From assembly GCA_012729875.1 (NCBI GenBank), contig JAAYCC010000112.1, positions 1 through 12,638 on the forward strand: a DNA stretch of 12,638 bases, given 5' to 3'. The DNA comes from Clostridiales bacterium. GTDB lineage: Bacteria; Bacillota; Clostridia; Oscillospirales; Oscillospiraceae. The position numbers and the translations under genes are program-made. The notes beneath the pieces are model-generated. The model was not told the DNA's origin and did not search any database. It was given only the letters and a program-made list of their open reading frames with translations. Shown here in pieces: positions 1 through 7,400 of this stretch (position 1 is its first letter; each line of letters starts with the position of its first letter).

Positions 1-1445
1 AAGTGCTCAGCAGCCTGTTTATGACAATCACCAACGCCAACTTTGACGACGGAGCTATCGAAAAGCAGATCCTGAAAATGATCGAGCTGAGAGACAAGCT
101 GAGAGAGTCCGCTGACGTGGGCGCTTTACACGACGCGGCTGTCTTCACTGTAAGCGGCAGAGATTCCATGCTTGAAAAGGCCGCCTCTATAGGCGTGCTG
201 TCCACAGAGGACGAGGATGTTCGCTCTCTCCGCGAGATGATCACGTACGGTCTCAAGGGTATTGCGGCCTATGCCGAGCACGCGAAGAACATAGGAAAAG
301 AAGACCCGGAGATCAATGCTTTCATATATGAGGCCCTGGCCGCCACTCTGGACGAGACTCTCACCGCCGACGACCTTGTGGCGCTGACCCTGAAAACCGG
401 CGAATACGGCGTTAAGGTCATGGCGCTTTTGGACGAGGCCAACACCTCGAGATTCGGAAACCCCGAGATCACGGAGGTTGACATCGGCGTGCGCAAAAAC
501 CCGGCCATCCTCATCTCCGGCCACGATCTGACCGATCTCGAGCAGCTGCTGGAGCAGACCAAGGGTACCGGCGTGGACGTCTATACACACAGCGAGATGC
601 TGCCTGCCCACTATTACCCGGCTTTCAAAAAGTATGACAATTTCGCCGGCAACTACGGCAACGCATGGTGGAGACAGCTTGATGAATTTGTCTCCTTCCA
701 CGGACCGGTTCTGTTCACTACAAACTGCATAGTCCCGCCCAGGAGCGAAGAGGTCAGGGGCAGGATCTTCACCACCGGTTCGACCGGCTTCCCCGGCTGC
801 AGGCATATTGAAGCCGACGAAAACGGCAAAAAGGACTTTTCCGAGCTGATAGCGCTTGCCAAAACCCTTCCCGCGCCCGATGAGATAGAAAACGGGAGCA
901 TTGTCGGAGGCTTTGCCCACAATCAGGTGATAGCCCTGGCCGATAAGATCGTAGAAGCCGTCAAATCCGGAGCTATCAAAAAGTTTTTCGTCATGGCCGG
1001 CTGCGACGGGCGCATGAAGTCCAGAGAGTATTACACCGAGTTTGCGGAAAAGCTGCCGAAGGACACCGTTATCATGACTGCGGGCTGTGCAAAATACCGC
1101 TACAATAAGCTGAAGCTGGGCGACATCGGGGGTATTCCGAGAGTGCTTGACGCAGGTCAGTGCAACGACTCCTATTCTCTTGCCGTCATCGCTCTGAAGC
1201 TCAAGGAGGTATTTGGGCTTGAGGATATAAATGAGCTGCCGATTGTATTCAATATTGCCTGGTATGAGCAAAAGGCCGTCATTGTGCTTCTCGCCCTGCT
1301 GTATCTGGGTGTAAAAAATATCCATCTCGGCCCGACGCTTCCGGGCTTCCTGTCCCCGAATGTTGCAAAGGTTCTCGTAGAGAAATTCGGTATTGCGGGC
1401 ATAGGCACCGCAGATGGGGATATAGAGCTTTTTATGAACGCATAA
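1..1445 (+). CDS. hcp: Hydroxylamine reductase / hybrid cluster protein, 3' part (5' end outside window)
   Basis: Hcp is a cytoplasmic Fe-S-O enzyme that reduces hydroxylamine and, in current views, nitric oxide, and so takes part in nitrosative and oxidative stress defence in anaerobes. The frame is open to the left edge. The GTG at base 3 is probably internal, because the visible 480 residues align with the family from about residue 65-70 onward. The missing N-terminus would carry the four-cysteine cluster motif. Hybrid-cluster ligands are all visible (numbering from the GTG): the His of SGHDL near 174, the Glu of HSEML near 200, and Cys of TTNC (242), AGCDG (334), AGCAKY (362) and GQCND (about 387), plus Glu422 and Lys424 of WYEQK. 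No frameshift is seen. A terminator follows 32 bases after the stop, so it is transcriptionally separate from the recombinase unit. It may or may not lie inside the element that splits sigG. Confidence 0.95.
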   Translation, partial: VLSSLFMTITNANFDDGAIEKQILKMIELRDKLRESADVGALHDAAVFTVSGRDSMLEKAASIGVLSTEDEDVRSLREMITYGLKGIAAYAEHAKNIGKEDPEINAFIYEALAATLDETLTADDLVALTLKTGEYGVKVMALLDEANTSRFGNPEITEVDIGVRKNPAILISGHDLTDLEQLLEQTKGTGVDVYTHSEMLPAHYYPAFKKYDNFAGNYGNAWWRQLDEFVSFHGPVLFTTNCIVPPRSEEVRGRIFTTGSTGFPGCRHIEADENGKKDFSELIALAKTLPAPDEIENGSIVGGFAHNQVIALADKIVEAVKSGAIKKFFVMAGCDGRMKSREYYTEFAEKLPKDTVIMTAGCAKYRYNKLKLGDIGGIPRVLDAGQCNDSYSLAVIALKLKEVFGLEDINELPIVFNIAWYEQKAVIVLLALLYLGVKNIHLGPTLPGFLSPNVAKVLVEKFGIAGIGTADGDIELFMNA

Positions 1446-1477
1446 AATGATTATACCAAAGTAAAATATAAAGATTT

Positions 1478-1514
1478 GTCCCGCCGGTATTATAACTAAT
1501 CGGCGGGACTTTTT
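1478..1514 (+). terminator. Rho-independent terminator of hcp
   Basis: A perfect 9-bp GC-rich stem, GTCCCGCCG (1478-1486) with CGGCGGGAC (1501-1509), has a 14-nt AT-rich loop and is followed by five T (1510-1514). It lies just after the hcp stop and separates it from the recombinase unit. Confidence 0.9.
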
Positions 1515-1561
1515 GTACTGCGGACTGTTTGAAACATATTCCCGCAGGCAATAATACGGAT
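1513..1561 (+). promoter_or_regulatory. Candidate promoter region of the recombinase unit
   Basis: Two weak readings are possible. A sigma-A type reading is TTGTAC (1513-1518), a 16-bp spacer, and CATATT (1535-1540). A SigE-like reading is ACATATT (1534-1540), a 12-bp spacer, and AATACGGA (1553-1560), which keeps the ATAC core of the SigE -10 consensus but only half of its bases. The second would place the transcript start near 1567, seven bases before the Shine-Dalgarno of the 73-aa gene. Neither is convincing alone. The choice matters because it decides whether recombinase expression is developmental. Confidence 0.3.
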
Positions 1562-1588
1562 GAAAACAACTTTAAGGGAGATGTTCAG

Positions 1589-1810
1589 ATGGACTACCTG
1601 AAAAACGCCGAGCGCCATATCATAGGCGGACGTGAGATATACTTCGTGCGATGCGACAGGTTCGGGAACGAGATACCTGCCGAAAAGCTCAGAGAGATGA
1701 ATTTCTCGAACTCCACAATCGACCGTATAGTCACCGACGTGGCGGAGCGGATTTCCTCCGAGACCCCCGCTGCCGAGGGAGTATACACCGATGGCTTTCT
1801 GACAGAATAG
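1589..1810 (+). CDS. Small protein of unknown family upstream of the recombinase (73 aa)
   Basis: I do not recognise this family. The ATG at 1589 is chosen because a good Shine-Dalgarno, AAGGGAG (1574-1580), lies eight bases upstream. An earlier in-frame ATG at 1529 has no such site and lies inside the likely promoter. The 73-residue product is soluble, with no membrane segment or cysteine pair. Its N-terminal half is mixed charged (IIGGREIYFVRCDRFGNEIP), a helix-like middle follows (LREMNFSNSTIDRIVTDVAE), and the tail is acidic. Its stop lies six bases before the recombinase ATG, which itself lacks a clear Shine-Dalgarno, so the two are probably translationally coupled. Size and position suit a recombination directionality factor or recombinase partner, as with the small SknR of the B. 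subtilis skin element. That is inference from context, not from similarity. Confidence 0.75.
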   Translation: MDYLKNAERHIIGGREIYFVRCDRFGNEIPAEKLREMNFSNSTIDRIVTDVAERISSETPAAEGVYTDGFLTE

Positions 1811-1816
1811 CGCGTC

Positions 1817-3226
1817 ATGGCAAAATCCAAGATGCGGCGGATACCGGCGGAGGGCGAAAGTATTGTCAGGGCAGCGCTCTACATCAGAGTCTCCACCGAC
1901 CGTCAGGCGGAGGAGGGCTACTCCATAGAGGTACAGAAGGAGCGGCTTCTGGCCTATTCCAAAACTTTTGACGGAGTAGTGCAGACGGAGCTTTACATCG
2001 ACGACGGCTTCTCCGGCGCTACGCTTGAAAGACCGGCGATGCAGCGGCTTGTCGGGGACGTCAAGTCCGGCGCCGTCACCCATGTGTGCGTCTACAAGCT
2101 GGACCGACTCAGCCGCTCCCAGAAGGACACGCTTTTTCTTATCGAGGACGTATTCCTGCCAAACAATATAGCGTTTATATCAATTCAGGAGAGCTTTAAC
2201 ACCGCCACCGCCTTCGGGCGTGCCGTAGTGGGAATACTCTCCGTTTTTGCGCAGCTTGAGAGGGAGAATATATATGAGCGTACGCGCAGCGGTATGCAGA
2301 AGCGCGTTGAGGCCGGCTACTGGCCGGGCGGCGGAGGCGTACCCTTCGGCTATGACTACGACCCGGAAAGGGGGATTCTCGTCCCGAACGGAGATGCCGA
2401 GACCGTGCGGCAGGTATACGAGCTTTACCTTCGGGGCTTTTCACTGCAGACCATAGCAAATATGCTGGGCCTCAAATATGAAAAGCTCGCCTCCCAGATA
2501 CTGACGCGGAAAACAAATATCGGCATAATCGAATACAACGGCGTGGAATACCGGGGACGCCACGAACCGATCGTCTCGCCCGAAACCTATGAACGGGCCA
2601 TGATGCTCAGGCAGCAGCGCTCGGAAAAACGTCTGATGCCCGAGACGCGCCATCTGCTCTCAGGGCTTGTCTGGTGCGGGGTGTGCGGAGCAAAAATGCG
2701 CTATCAGAAGTGGGGAAAGGCGGGCTGCAAGCTGGTCTGTTATTCACGGCAGATGTCAAAGCCCTATCTGGTGCGCGATCCGAACTGCGATAACGAGCCG
2801 ATATGGGCGGAGGATGTGGAAAACGCCGTAATAAGCGACCTGTTTTCGTTCACACCCGATAAAATTGAGGCCTCGGACGCGGAGGGCTCCGCGCTGTCCG
2901 TCCGCGAGCTGCTCGAAAAGAAGAGAGCCGATGCGGAGGTGAAGCTCAGGCGCCTGTATGGGCTGTTCGCCGAGTCGGGAAACGACGTACTGCGGGAGAG
3001 TATAAAAGAGCTGAGCGACGAGATCGGGTCGCTGGACGGAAAGCTCCGTGAGGAGACGGAGCGGGGAAAGTGGTCGAAGAGCGCTGGCCGCGCAAAGGAA
3101 AGACTCCTGAACGTGCGCGACACGTGGCCATATATGGACGAGCATGAGAGGCGCAACCTTGTCTGTTCGGTTATAGAGCGCATAACCGTCACGCACTCAC
3201 AGGTGCGGATAGAGTATAAATTTTGA
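1817..3226 (+). CDS. Large serine recombinase (site-specific, SpoIVCA/phage integrase type)
   Basis: Large serine recombinases integrate or excise DNA elements at short att sites through a serine-phosphoprotein intermediate. This 469-residue protein has the full architecture. The resolvase-type catalytic domain covers about residues 17-160, with catalytic Ser26 in YIRVSTD, then YKLDRLSRS and the FAQLERE helix. The recombinase domain follows at about 160-270 (start GYWPGGGGVPFGYD). A zinc ribbon has Cys near 287 and 290 (WCGVCG), 307 and 323. A charged coiled coil lies at about 355-425, and the tail is beta-rich. Length is close to SpoIVCA and phage integrases. The ATG at 1817 lacks a clear Shine-Dalgarno and probably relies on coupling to the 73-aa gene. 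The stop is followed at once by a terminator and then by the C-terminal half of sigG, so this enzyme most likely sits at the end of the element it moves. All catalytic features appear intact. Confidence 0.96.
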   Translation: MAKSKMRRIPAEGESIVRAALYIRVSTDRQAEEGYSIEVQKERLLAYSKTFDGVVQTELYIDDGFSGATLERPAMQRLVGDVKSGAVTHVCVYKLDRLSRSQKDTLFLIEDVFLPNNIAFISIQESFNTATAFGRAVVGILSVFAQLERENIYERTRSGMQKRVEAGYWPGGGGVPFGYDYDPERGILVPNGDAETVRQVYELYLRGFSLQTIANMLGLKYEKLASQILTRKTNIGIIEYNGVEYRGRHEPIVSPETYERAMMLRQQRSEKRLMPETRHLLSGLVWCGVCGAKMRYQKWGKAGCKLVCYSRQMSKPYLVRDPNCDNEPIWAEDVENAVISDLFSFTPDKIEASDAEGSALSVRELLEKKRADAEVKLRRLYGLFAESGNDVLRESIKELSDEIGSLDGKLREETERGKWSKSAGRAKERLLNVRDTWPYMDEHERRNLVCSVIERITVTHSQVRIEYKF

Positions 3227-3262
3227 GCCGGCGGCGGACTTTTGCCCGATACCGGCTCTTTT
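3225..3262 (+). terminator. Terminator-like hairpin of the recombinase gene
   Basis: GAGCCGG (3225-3231) pairs with CCGGCTC (3252-3258), followed by TTTT (3259-3262). The 20-nt loop can form a smaller GGC/GCC stem. It begins inside the recombinase stop codon. Its presence implies that bases up to about 3262 belong to the recombinase side of the junction, not to sigG, and that the sigG half is insulated from recombinase transcription. Confidence 0.6.
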
Positions 3263-3778
3263 CAACTGCCGACGCTCATCCCGATGATAGCGGGAGAAAT
3301 AAGGCGCTATCTGAGAGACAACAGCTCTGTGCGTGTAAGCCGCAGTATGCGTGACACGGCCTACCGAGTTCTTCAGACCAAGGAAAAGCTCACGGCAGAA
3401 AAGCAGCGGGAGCCGGACATCAGTGAAATAGCCGCCGCTCTTGGCATTCCGCGCCAGGAGGTCTTTTTTGCAATGGACGCCATATCGGAGCCTGTTTCAA
3501 TCTACGAGCCGGTTTTTTCCGACGGCGGAGAGAGCATATGTGTCATGGACCAGATAGGCGACTCCAAAAATACCGACGACACATGGATAGAACGTATAGC
3601 GCTGTCAGAGGCTATAAAGTCGCTTGACGGCAGAGAAAAGCGCATACTGGCTCTGAGGTTCTACGACGGTAAGACACAGATGGAGGTCGCCGAAGAGGTG
3701 GGTATCAGTCAGGCACAGGTATCGCGCCTTGAGAAAAGCGCTATCGGACAGATAAAAAAGTGTATAGGATTGGAATAG
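3242..3778 (+). CDS. sigG: Sporulation sigma factor SigG, C-terminal half only (gene split by recombinase element)
   Basis: SigG directs late forespore transcription. From codon 3275 the frame matches SigG closely: PMIAGEIRRYLRDN (region 2.4 start), RVSRSMRDTAYRVLQ, EPVSIYEPVFSDGG, VMDQI, and the region 4.2 helix-turn-helix KTQMEVAEEVGISQAQVSRL near residues 144-163. B. subtilis SigG is 260 aa, so about 95 residues (regions 1 to 2.3, needed for core binding and promoter melting) are missing. The residues before LIPMI do not resemble any sigma factor and come from the recombinase terminator region. The TTG at 3242 is only the first start-like codon of the frame. It has no convincing Shine-Dalgarno, so independent translation is doubtful. 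The frame equals that of the recombinase and is separated from it by TGA. There is no internal stop or frameshift, and ymxH follows as expected at a native sigG locus. This suggests a reversible split rather than a dead gene, but a decayed copy is possible. Confidence 0.9.
   Translation: MPDTGSFQLPTLIPMIAGEIRRYLRDNSSVRVSRSMRDTAYRVLQTKEKLTAEKQREPDISEIAAALGIPRQEVFFAMDAISEPVSIYEPVFSDGGESICVMDQIGDSKNTDDTWIERIALSEAIKSLDGREKRILALRFYDGKTQMEVAEEVGISQAQVSRLEKSAIGQIKKCIGLE
3279..3295. other. Candidate recombination (att) site at the edge of the sigG fragment
   Basis: The inverted repeat TCCCG-atgatag-CGGGA is centred on base 3287. It lies exactly where similarity to SigG begins (the codons for PMI-GEIRR). 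Serine recombinases cross over at short, imperfectly palindromic cores, and in B. subtilis skin joins sigK at the matching position of that sigma factor. The repeat is short and could be chance. The partner att site is not in this window. Confidence 0.45.
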
Positions 3779-3790
3779 GACAAACAAACC

Positions 3791-3811
3791 CCTCCGTATC
3801 ATATACGGGGG
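3791..3811 (+). promoter_or_regulatory. Hairpin covering the ymxH ribosome binding site
   Basis: CCTCCGTAT (3791-3799) pairs with ATACGGGGG (3803-3811), with one T-G pair and a 3-nt loop. The right arm includes the G-rich Shine-Dalgarno of ymxH, seven bases before its ATG. Downstream bases GTTTATT are only weakly T-rich, so this is either a weak terminator after sigG or a structure that damps ymxH translation. Confidence 0.5.
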
Positions 3812-3819
3812 TGTTTATT

Positions 3820-4128
3820 ATGGAGTGTCGTGTGGATGATTTTCGCTTTAAAGAGGTAGTAAACGTCTTCGACGGACAAAGGCTCGGGTTTGTCTGCGAC
3901 GCGCTGATCGACATTGTAGCAGGGCGGGTACTTGCTCTCATTGTGCCCGGCCGAGGCAAGTTCTTCGGGCTGTTCGGGCGGGAGCCGGACTATATTTTGC
4001 CCTGGGACTGTATCAAACGCATCGGCAGCGATATTGTTCTGGTGGAGGTTCAGGGCGAATACCGGCGCTCGCGCAGGCATAAGCACTCATGGTTTACATG
4101 GCAGTTCCCGGATAATGAGAGTAAATGA
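3820..4128 (+). CDS. ymxH: YmxH/YlmC family PRC-barrel sporulation-associated protein
   Basis: This is a 102-residue PRC-barrel protein of the YlmC/YmxH family, whose gene lies next to or near sigG in many endospore formers. Its biochemical role is not established. Family marks are the opening FKEVVNVFDGQRLGFV (residues 10-25), the strand DIVAGRVLALIVPG, the hallmark GKFFGLFGRE (46-55) and IGSDIVLVEV (68-77). The ATG at 3820 is used because the G-run 3807-3811 is a suitable Shine-Dalgarno. The in-frame extension back to 3760 would overlap sigG and lacks family similarity. The C-terminal tail after residue 80 is basic, then aromatic, and longer than the usual member of about 80-90 residues. 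Its position 41 bases after the sigG stop shows that this is the native sigG locus. Confidence 0.88.
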   Translation: MECRVDDFRFKEVVNVFDGQRLGFVCDALIDIVAGRVLALIVPGRGKFFGLFGREPDYILPWDCIKRIGSDIVLVEVQGEYRRSRRHKHSWFTWQFPDNESK

Positions 4129-4150
4129 CGGGGAAGTGTCGCCCCGTTTT
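4128..4150 (+). terminator. Rho-independent terminator after ymxH
   Basis: ACGGGG (4128-4133) pairs with CCCCGT (4142-4147) over an 8-nt loop, running into TTTT and a further T-rich stretch (CTCCTTTT). It overlaps the last base of the ymxH stop codon and closes the sigG-ymxH unit. Confidence 0.75.
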
Positions 4151-4164
4151 CTCCTTTTGATATG

Positions 4165-4194
4165 CGGAACGCTGTACTTATACCAGACGTTCCG
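4165..4194. repeat. Inverted repeat between ymxH and pyc
   Basis: CGGAACG (4165-4171) and CGTTCCG (4188-4194) form a 7-bp inverted repeat with a 16-nt spacer that contains an inner GTA/TAC pair. It lies about 115 bases upstream of the pyc -35 box. It could be a protein-binding site or a minor hairpin; function unknown. Apart from this, the terminator and the pyc promoter, nothing else is seen in the 279-base gap. Confidence 0.35.
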
Positions 4195-4309
4195 ATGTTC
4201 GCACACATTTGACATTATGTTTTTTGACGGATTTACGCCAAAAGCGGCGGGCTCTCTTTGGAAAGTATCCCGAATCGTTCGCATATTGCATTCAAAAAGG
4301 GAAAAAGAC

Positions 4310-4338
4310 TTGTTTTTAATCCCGGGAGACATTATAAT
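4310..4338 (+). promoter_or_regulatory. Sigma-A promoter of pyc
   Basis: TTGTTT (4310-4315), a 17-bp spacer, and a perfect TATAAT (4333-4338). Transcription would start near 4345, leaving a leader of about 60 nt before the ATG at 4408. Confidence 0.8.
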
Positions 4339-4351
4339 AAAGCTGAAGAAA

Positions 4352-4377
4352 TGCAAGTTGAGCAACTGTATCTTGCA
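4352..4377. promoter_or_regulatory. Nested dyad in the pyc leader, possible operator
   Basis: TGCAAG (4352-4357) and CTTGCA (4372-4377) enclose a second dyad, AGTTG-AG-CAACT (4356-4367). The two-base centre makes the inner one unsuitable as an RNA hairpin but typical of a dimeric repressor site. It lies just after the predicted transcript start, where a bound repressor would block transcription. No regulator can be named. Confidence 0.35.
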
Positions 4378-4407
4378 ATAATTATATTATATGAAAGGGA
4401 ACCGATC

Positions 4408-7400
4408 ATGGCCGAGAGGCAATTTCAAAAAGTTCTGGTAGCCAACAGAGGCGAGATAGCAATACGAGTTTTCCGTGCTTGCAACGAACTCGAACTGCAT
4501 ACGGTAGCAATGTATTCCAACGAGGATACGCTCAGCCTTTTCCGTATTAAGGCGGATGAAGCTTATCTTATCGGCGAGAACAAGAGCCCGCTGGGCGCTT
4601 ACCTCGACATACCCGCAATTATTGGCCTGGCGAAGCGCAGAGGTGTGGACGCAATTCACCCCGGATACGGTTTCTTATCCGAAAACGCGGACTTTGCTAG
4701 AGCCTGTGAAGAGGCGGGAATCAAGTTCATAGGCCCCTCACCAGAGGTGCTCGATCAGATGGGCGATAAGCTCAACGCAAAGGCTCTGGCGAACAGGTGC
4801 GGAGTGCCGACGATTCCGGGCTGTGAGGAGCCCCTCAAGGACGGCGACGAAGCTCTTGAAAAAGCAACCAGCTTTGGCTTCCCCGTCATTTTGAAGGCTG
4901 CCGCCGGCGGCGGCGGGCGCGGTATGCGCCGATGCAACGCTCCCGAGGAGGTCAAGCCCGCTTTTGAGCTGGTCAAGAGCGAGGCAAAAAAGGCCTTTGG
5001 CAACGATGATATCTTCATTGAGAAGTTTCTCGTTGAGCCAAAGCACATTGAAGTCCAGATTCTGGCGGATGAGCATGGCAACGTGGTACATCTCGGAGAG
5101 CGTGACTGCTCACTCCAGCGCCGCTATCAGAAGGTCGTCGAGTATGCCCCCGCATTCTCCGTAGACCCCAAGGTGCTCGAGCGGCTTCATGCCGACGCTG
5201 TTAAGATCGCAAAGACTGTCGGATACACCAACGCCGGCACCGTTGAGTTCCTTGTGGATAAGGAAGGCAACCACTATTTCATTGAGATGAACCCGCGTAT
5301 ACAGGTCGAGCACACCGTTACCGAAATGGTCACAGGGGTGGATATAGTCCGTGCCCAGATACTTATCGCCAACGGCAGACCCCTCAGCGACCCGCTCATC
5401 GGCATAAGCGGGCAGAACGACATAAAGATGAACGGCTATGCCATTCAGTGCCGTGTCACCACGGAGGACCCCGCCAACAGCTTTGCCCCAGACTGCGGTA
5501 AAATAACCTCTTTCAGTACCGGGGGAGGCTTCGGAGTGCGTCTGGACAGCGGCTGTGCCGGAGCGGGGACAGTCATTTCTCCGTACTATGACTCCCTGCT
5601 GGTCAAGGTCACAAGCTGGGACAAGACCTTTGAGGGAGCCTGCCGCCGAAGCGTGAACGCCATCAACGAGGTCCATGTCCGCGGCGTCAAGACCAACATC
5701 CCCTTTATAACCAATATACTGCACCACTCCATGTTCCACGAGGGCAAGTGCCACACCAAATTTATCGACGACACGCCCATCCTCTTCGACCTAAATCTCT
5801 CCCGCGACCGCGCGACCCGCGTTCTCAAGTATATAGCCAAGATTCAGGTCGACAATCCCAATGTGGAGCGCAAACAGTACAATATTCCCCGTTTTCCGGT
5901 CGTTGACTATCCTGCCGCGCCCGGTCTCAAGCAGATGCTCGACAAAGAGGGGCCGGAGGCGGTCAGCAAGTGGGTTATGCAGCAGAAGAAGCTGCTGATA
6001 ACCGACACCACCATGCGCGACGCGCACCAGTCGCTGCTCTCCACCCGTGTCCGTACCCGTGACATGGCCAAGGGCGCCGAGGGTACCGCCGCCATACTTT
6101 CAGACTGCTTCTCACTCGAAATGTGGGGCGGCGCCACCTTCGACGTGGCATACCGTTACCTGCACGAGTCCCCCTGGGAGCGTCTCGACCTGCTGCGCGA
6201 GCAAATTCCCAACATCCCGTTCCAGATGCTCCTGCGCGGAGCCAACGCAGTCGGATACGCCAACTATCCCGACAACCTAATCCGTGAGTTCGTAAGGGAG
6301 GCGGCTGTCAGCGGCATAGATGTTTTCCGTATATTTGACTCGCTGAACTGGATACCCGGCATGGAGATCGCAATGGACGAGGTCCTCAAGCAGGGCAAGA
6401 TCTGCGAGGCGACCATCTGCTACACCGGCGATGTTCTGGACGACAGCAGAGACAAGTATACGCTCCAGTACTATGTGGACATGGCGAAGGAGCTTGAGCG
6501 CCGCGGCGCCCACATGATAGCCATAAAGGACATGTCCGGACTTCTGAAGCCCTATGCGGCCAAGAAACTGGTCACGGCGCTTAAAAACGAGATAAATGTT
6601 CCGATTCACCTCCATACCCACGACATCAGCGGCAACCAGATCGCAGCGCTGCTGCTGGCCGCGGAGGCGGGCGTGGATATAGTTGATACGGCTATCTCCT
6701 CAATGTCCTCTCTTACCAGCCAGCCGTCAATGAACGCCGTGGTCGCGGCACTGCAAAACACCGAGCGCGATACGGGACTCAATCTCGACGAGCTCCAGAA
6801 GCTCACCAACTACTGGGCCGACGTACGTCTGCGCTATGAAAACTTCGACGGAGGACTCAAGTCTCCCGTTACTGACATCTACAAATATGAAATTCCCGGC
6901 GGACAGTACACCAACCTCCAGCCGCAGGTCGTCTCCCTCGGACTCGGCCAGCGCTTCGAGGAGGTCAAGGGTATGTACGCAGAGGTCAACAAGATGGTGG
7001 GGGATATTGTCAAGGTGACGCCGTCCTCAAAGATGGTCGGCGATTTGGCGATATTTATGGTACAGAACGATCTTACCCCCGAGAACATAGTTGAAAGGGG
7101 CGAGGCGCTTACGTTCCCCGACAGCGTCGTGTCCTACTTCAAGGGTATGATGGGTCAGCCCACATGGGGCTTCCCGGAGGATCTGCAGCGCGTAGTCCTG
7201 AAGGGTGAAGAGCCGCTCACATGCCGTCCGGGCGAGATGCTGCCGCCCGTGGACTTTGACAAGATCCGCGAGGAGATGGAAGAGTTCATGAACGGTGAGA
7301 TAATAAACCGCCGCGCCATGCTCTCCTACTGTCTGTATCCGAAGGTCTATAAGGAATACCGTGCACACCGCAAGGAATACGGCTACATCATGCGCATGGG

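Noticed and set aside
126..1325. 399-aa open frame on the minus strand inside hcp
   Set aside because: Antisense shadow of a well-conserved gene; no family resemblance and no ribosome site.
1529..1588. Earlier ATG giving a 93-aa version of the small protein
   Set aside because: No Shine-Dalgarno and overlap with the likely promoter; the ATG at 1589 has AAGGGAG at the right distance.
3242..3244. TTG as a true start of a short sigma factor
   Set aside because: Convincing Shine-Dalgarno lacking, the codon lies inside the recombinase terminator loop, and the first residues do not resemble any sigma factor. The frame is better read as a split-gene remnant.
4209..4237. Perfect TTGACA upstream of pyc
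   Set aside because: No acceptable -10 box at 16-18 bp; the TTGTTT/TATAAT pair at 4310-4338 is far better.
4258..4407. N-terminal extension of pyruvate carboxylase
   Set aside because: Lies upstream of and across the promoter. Family proteins start near MAERQFQKVLVANRGE, and a good ribosome site precedes 4408.
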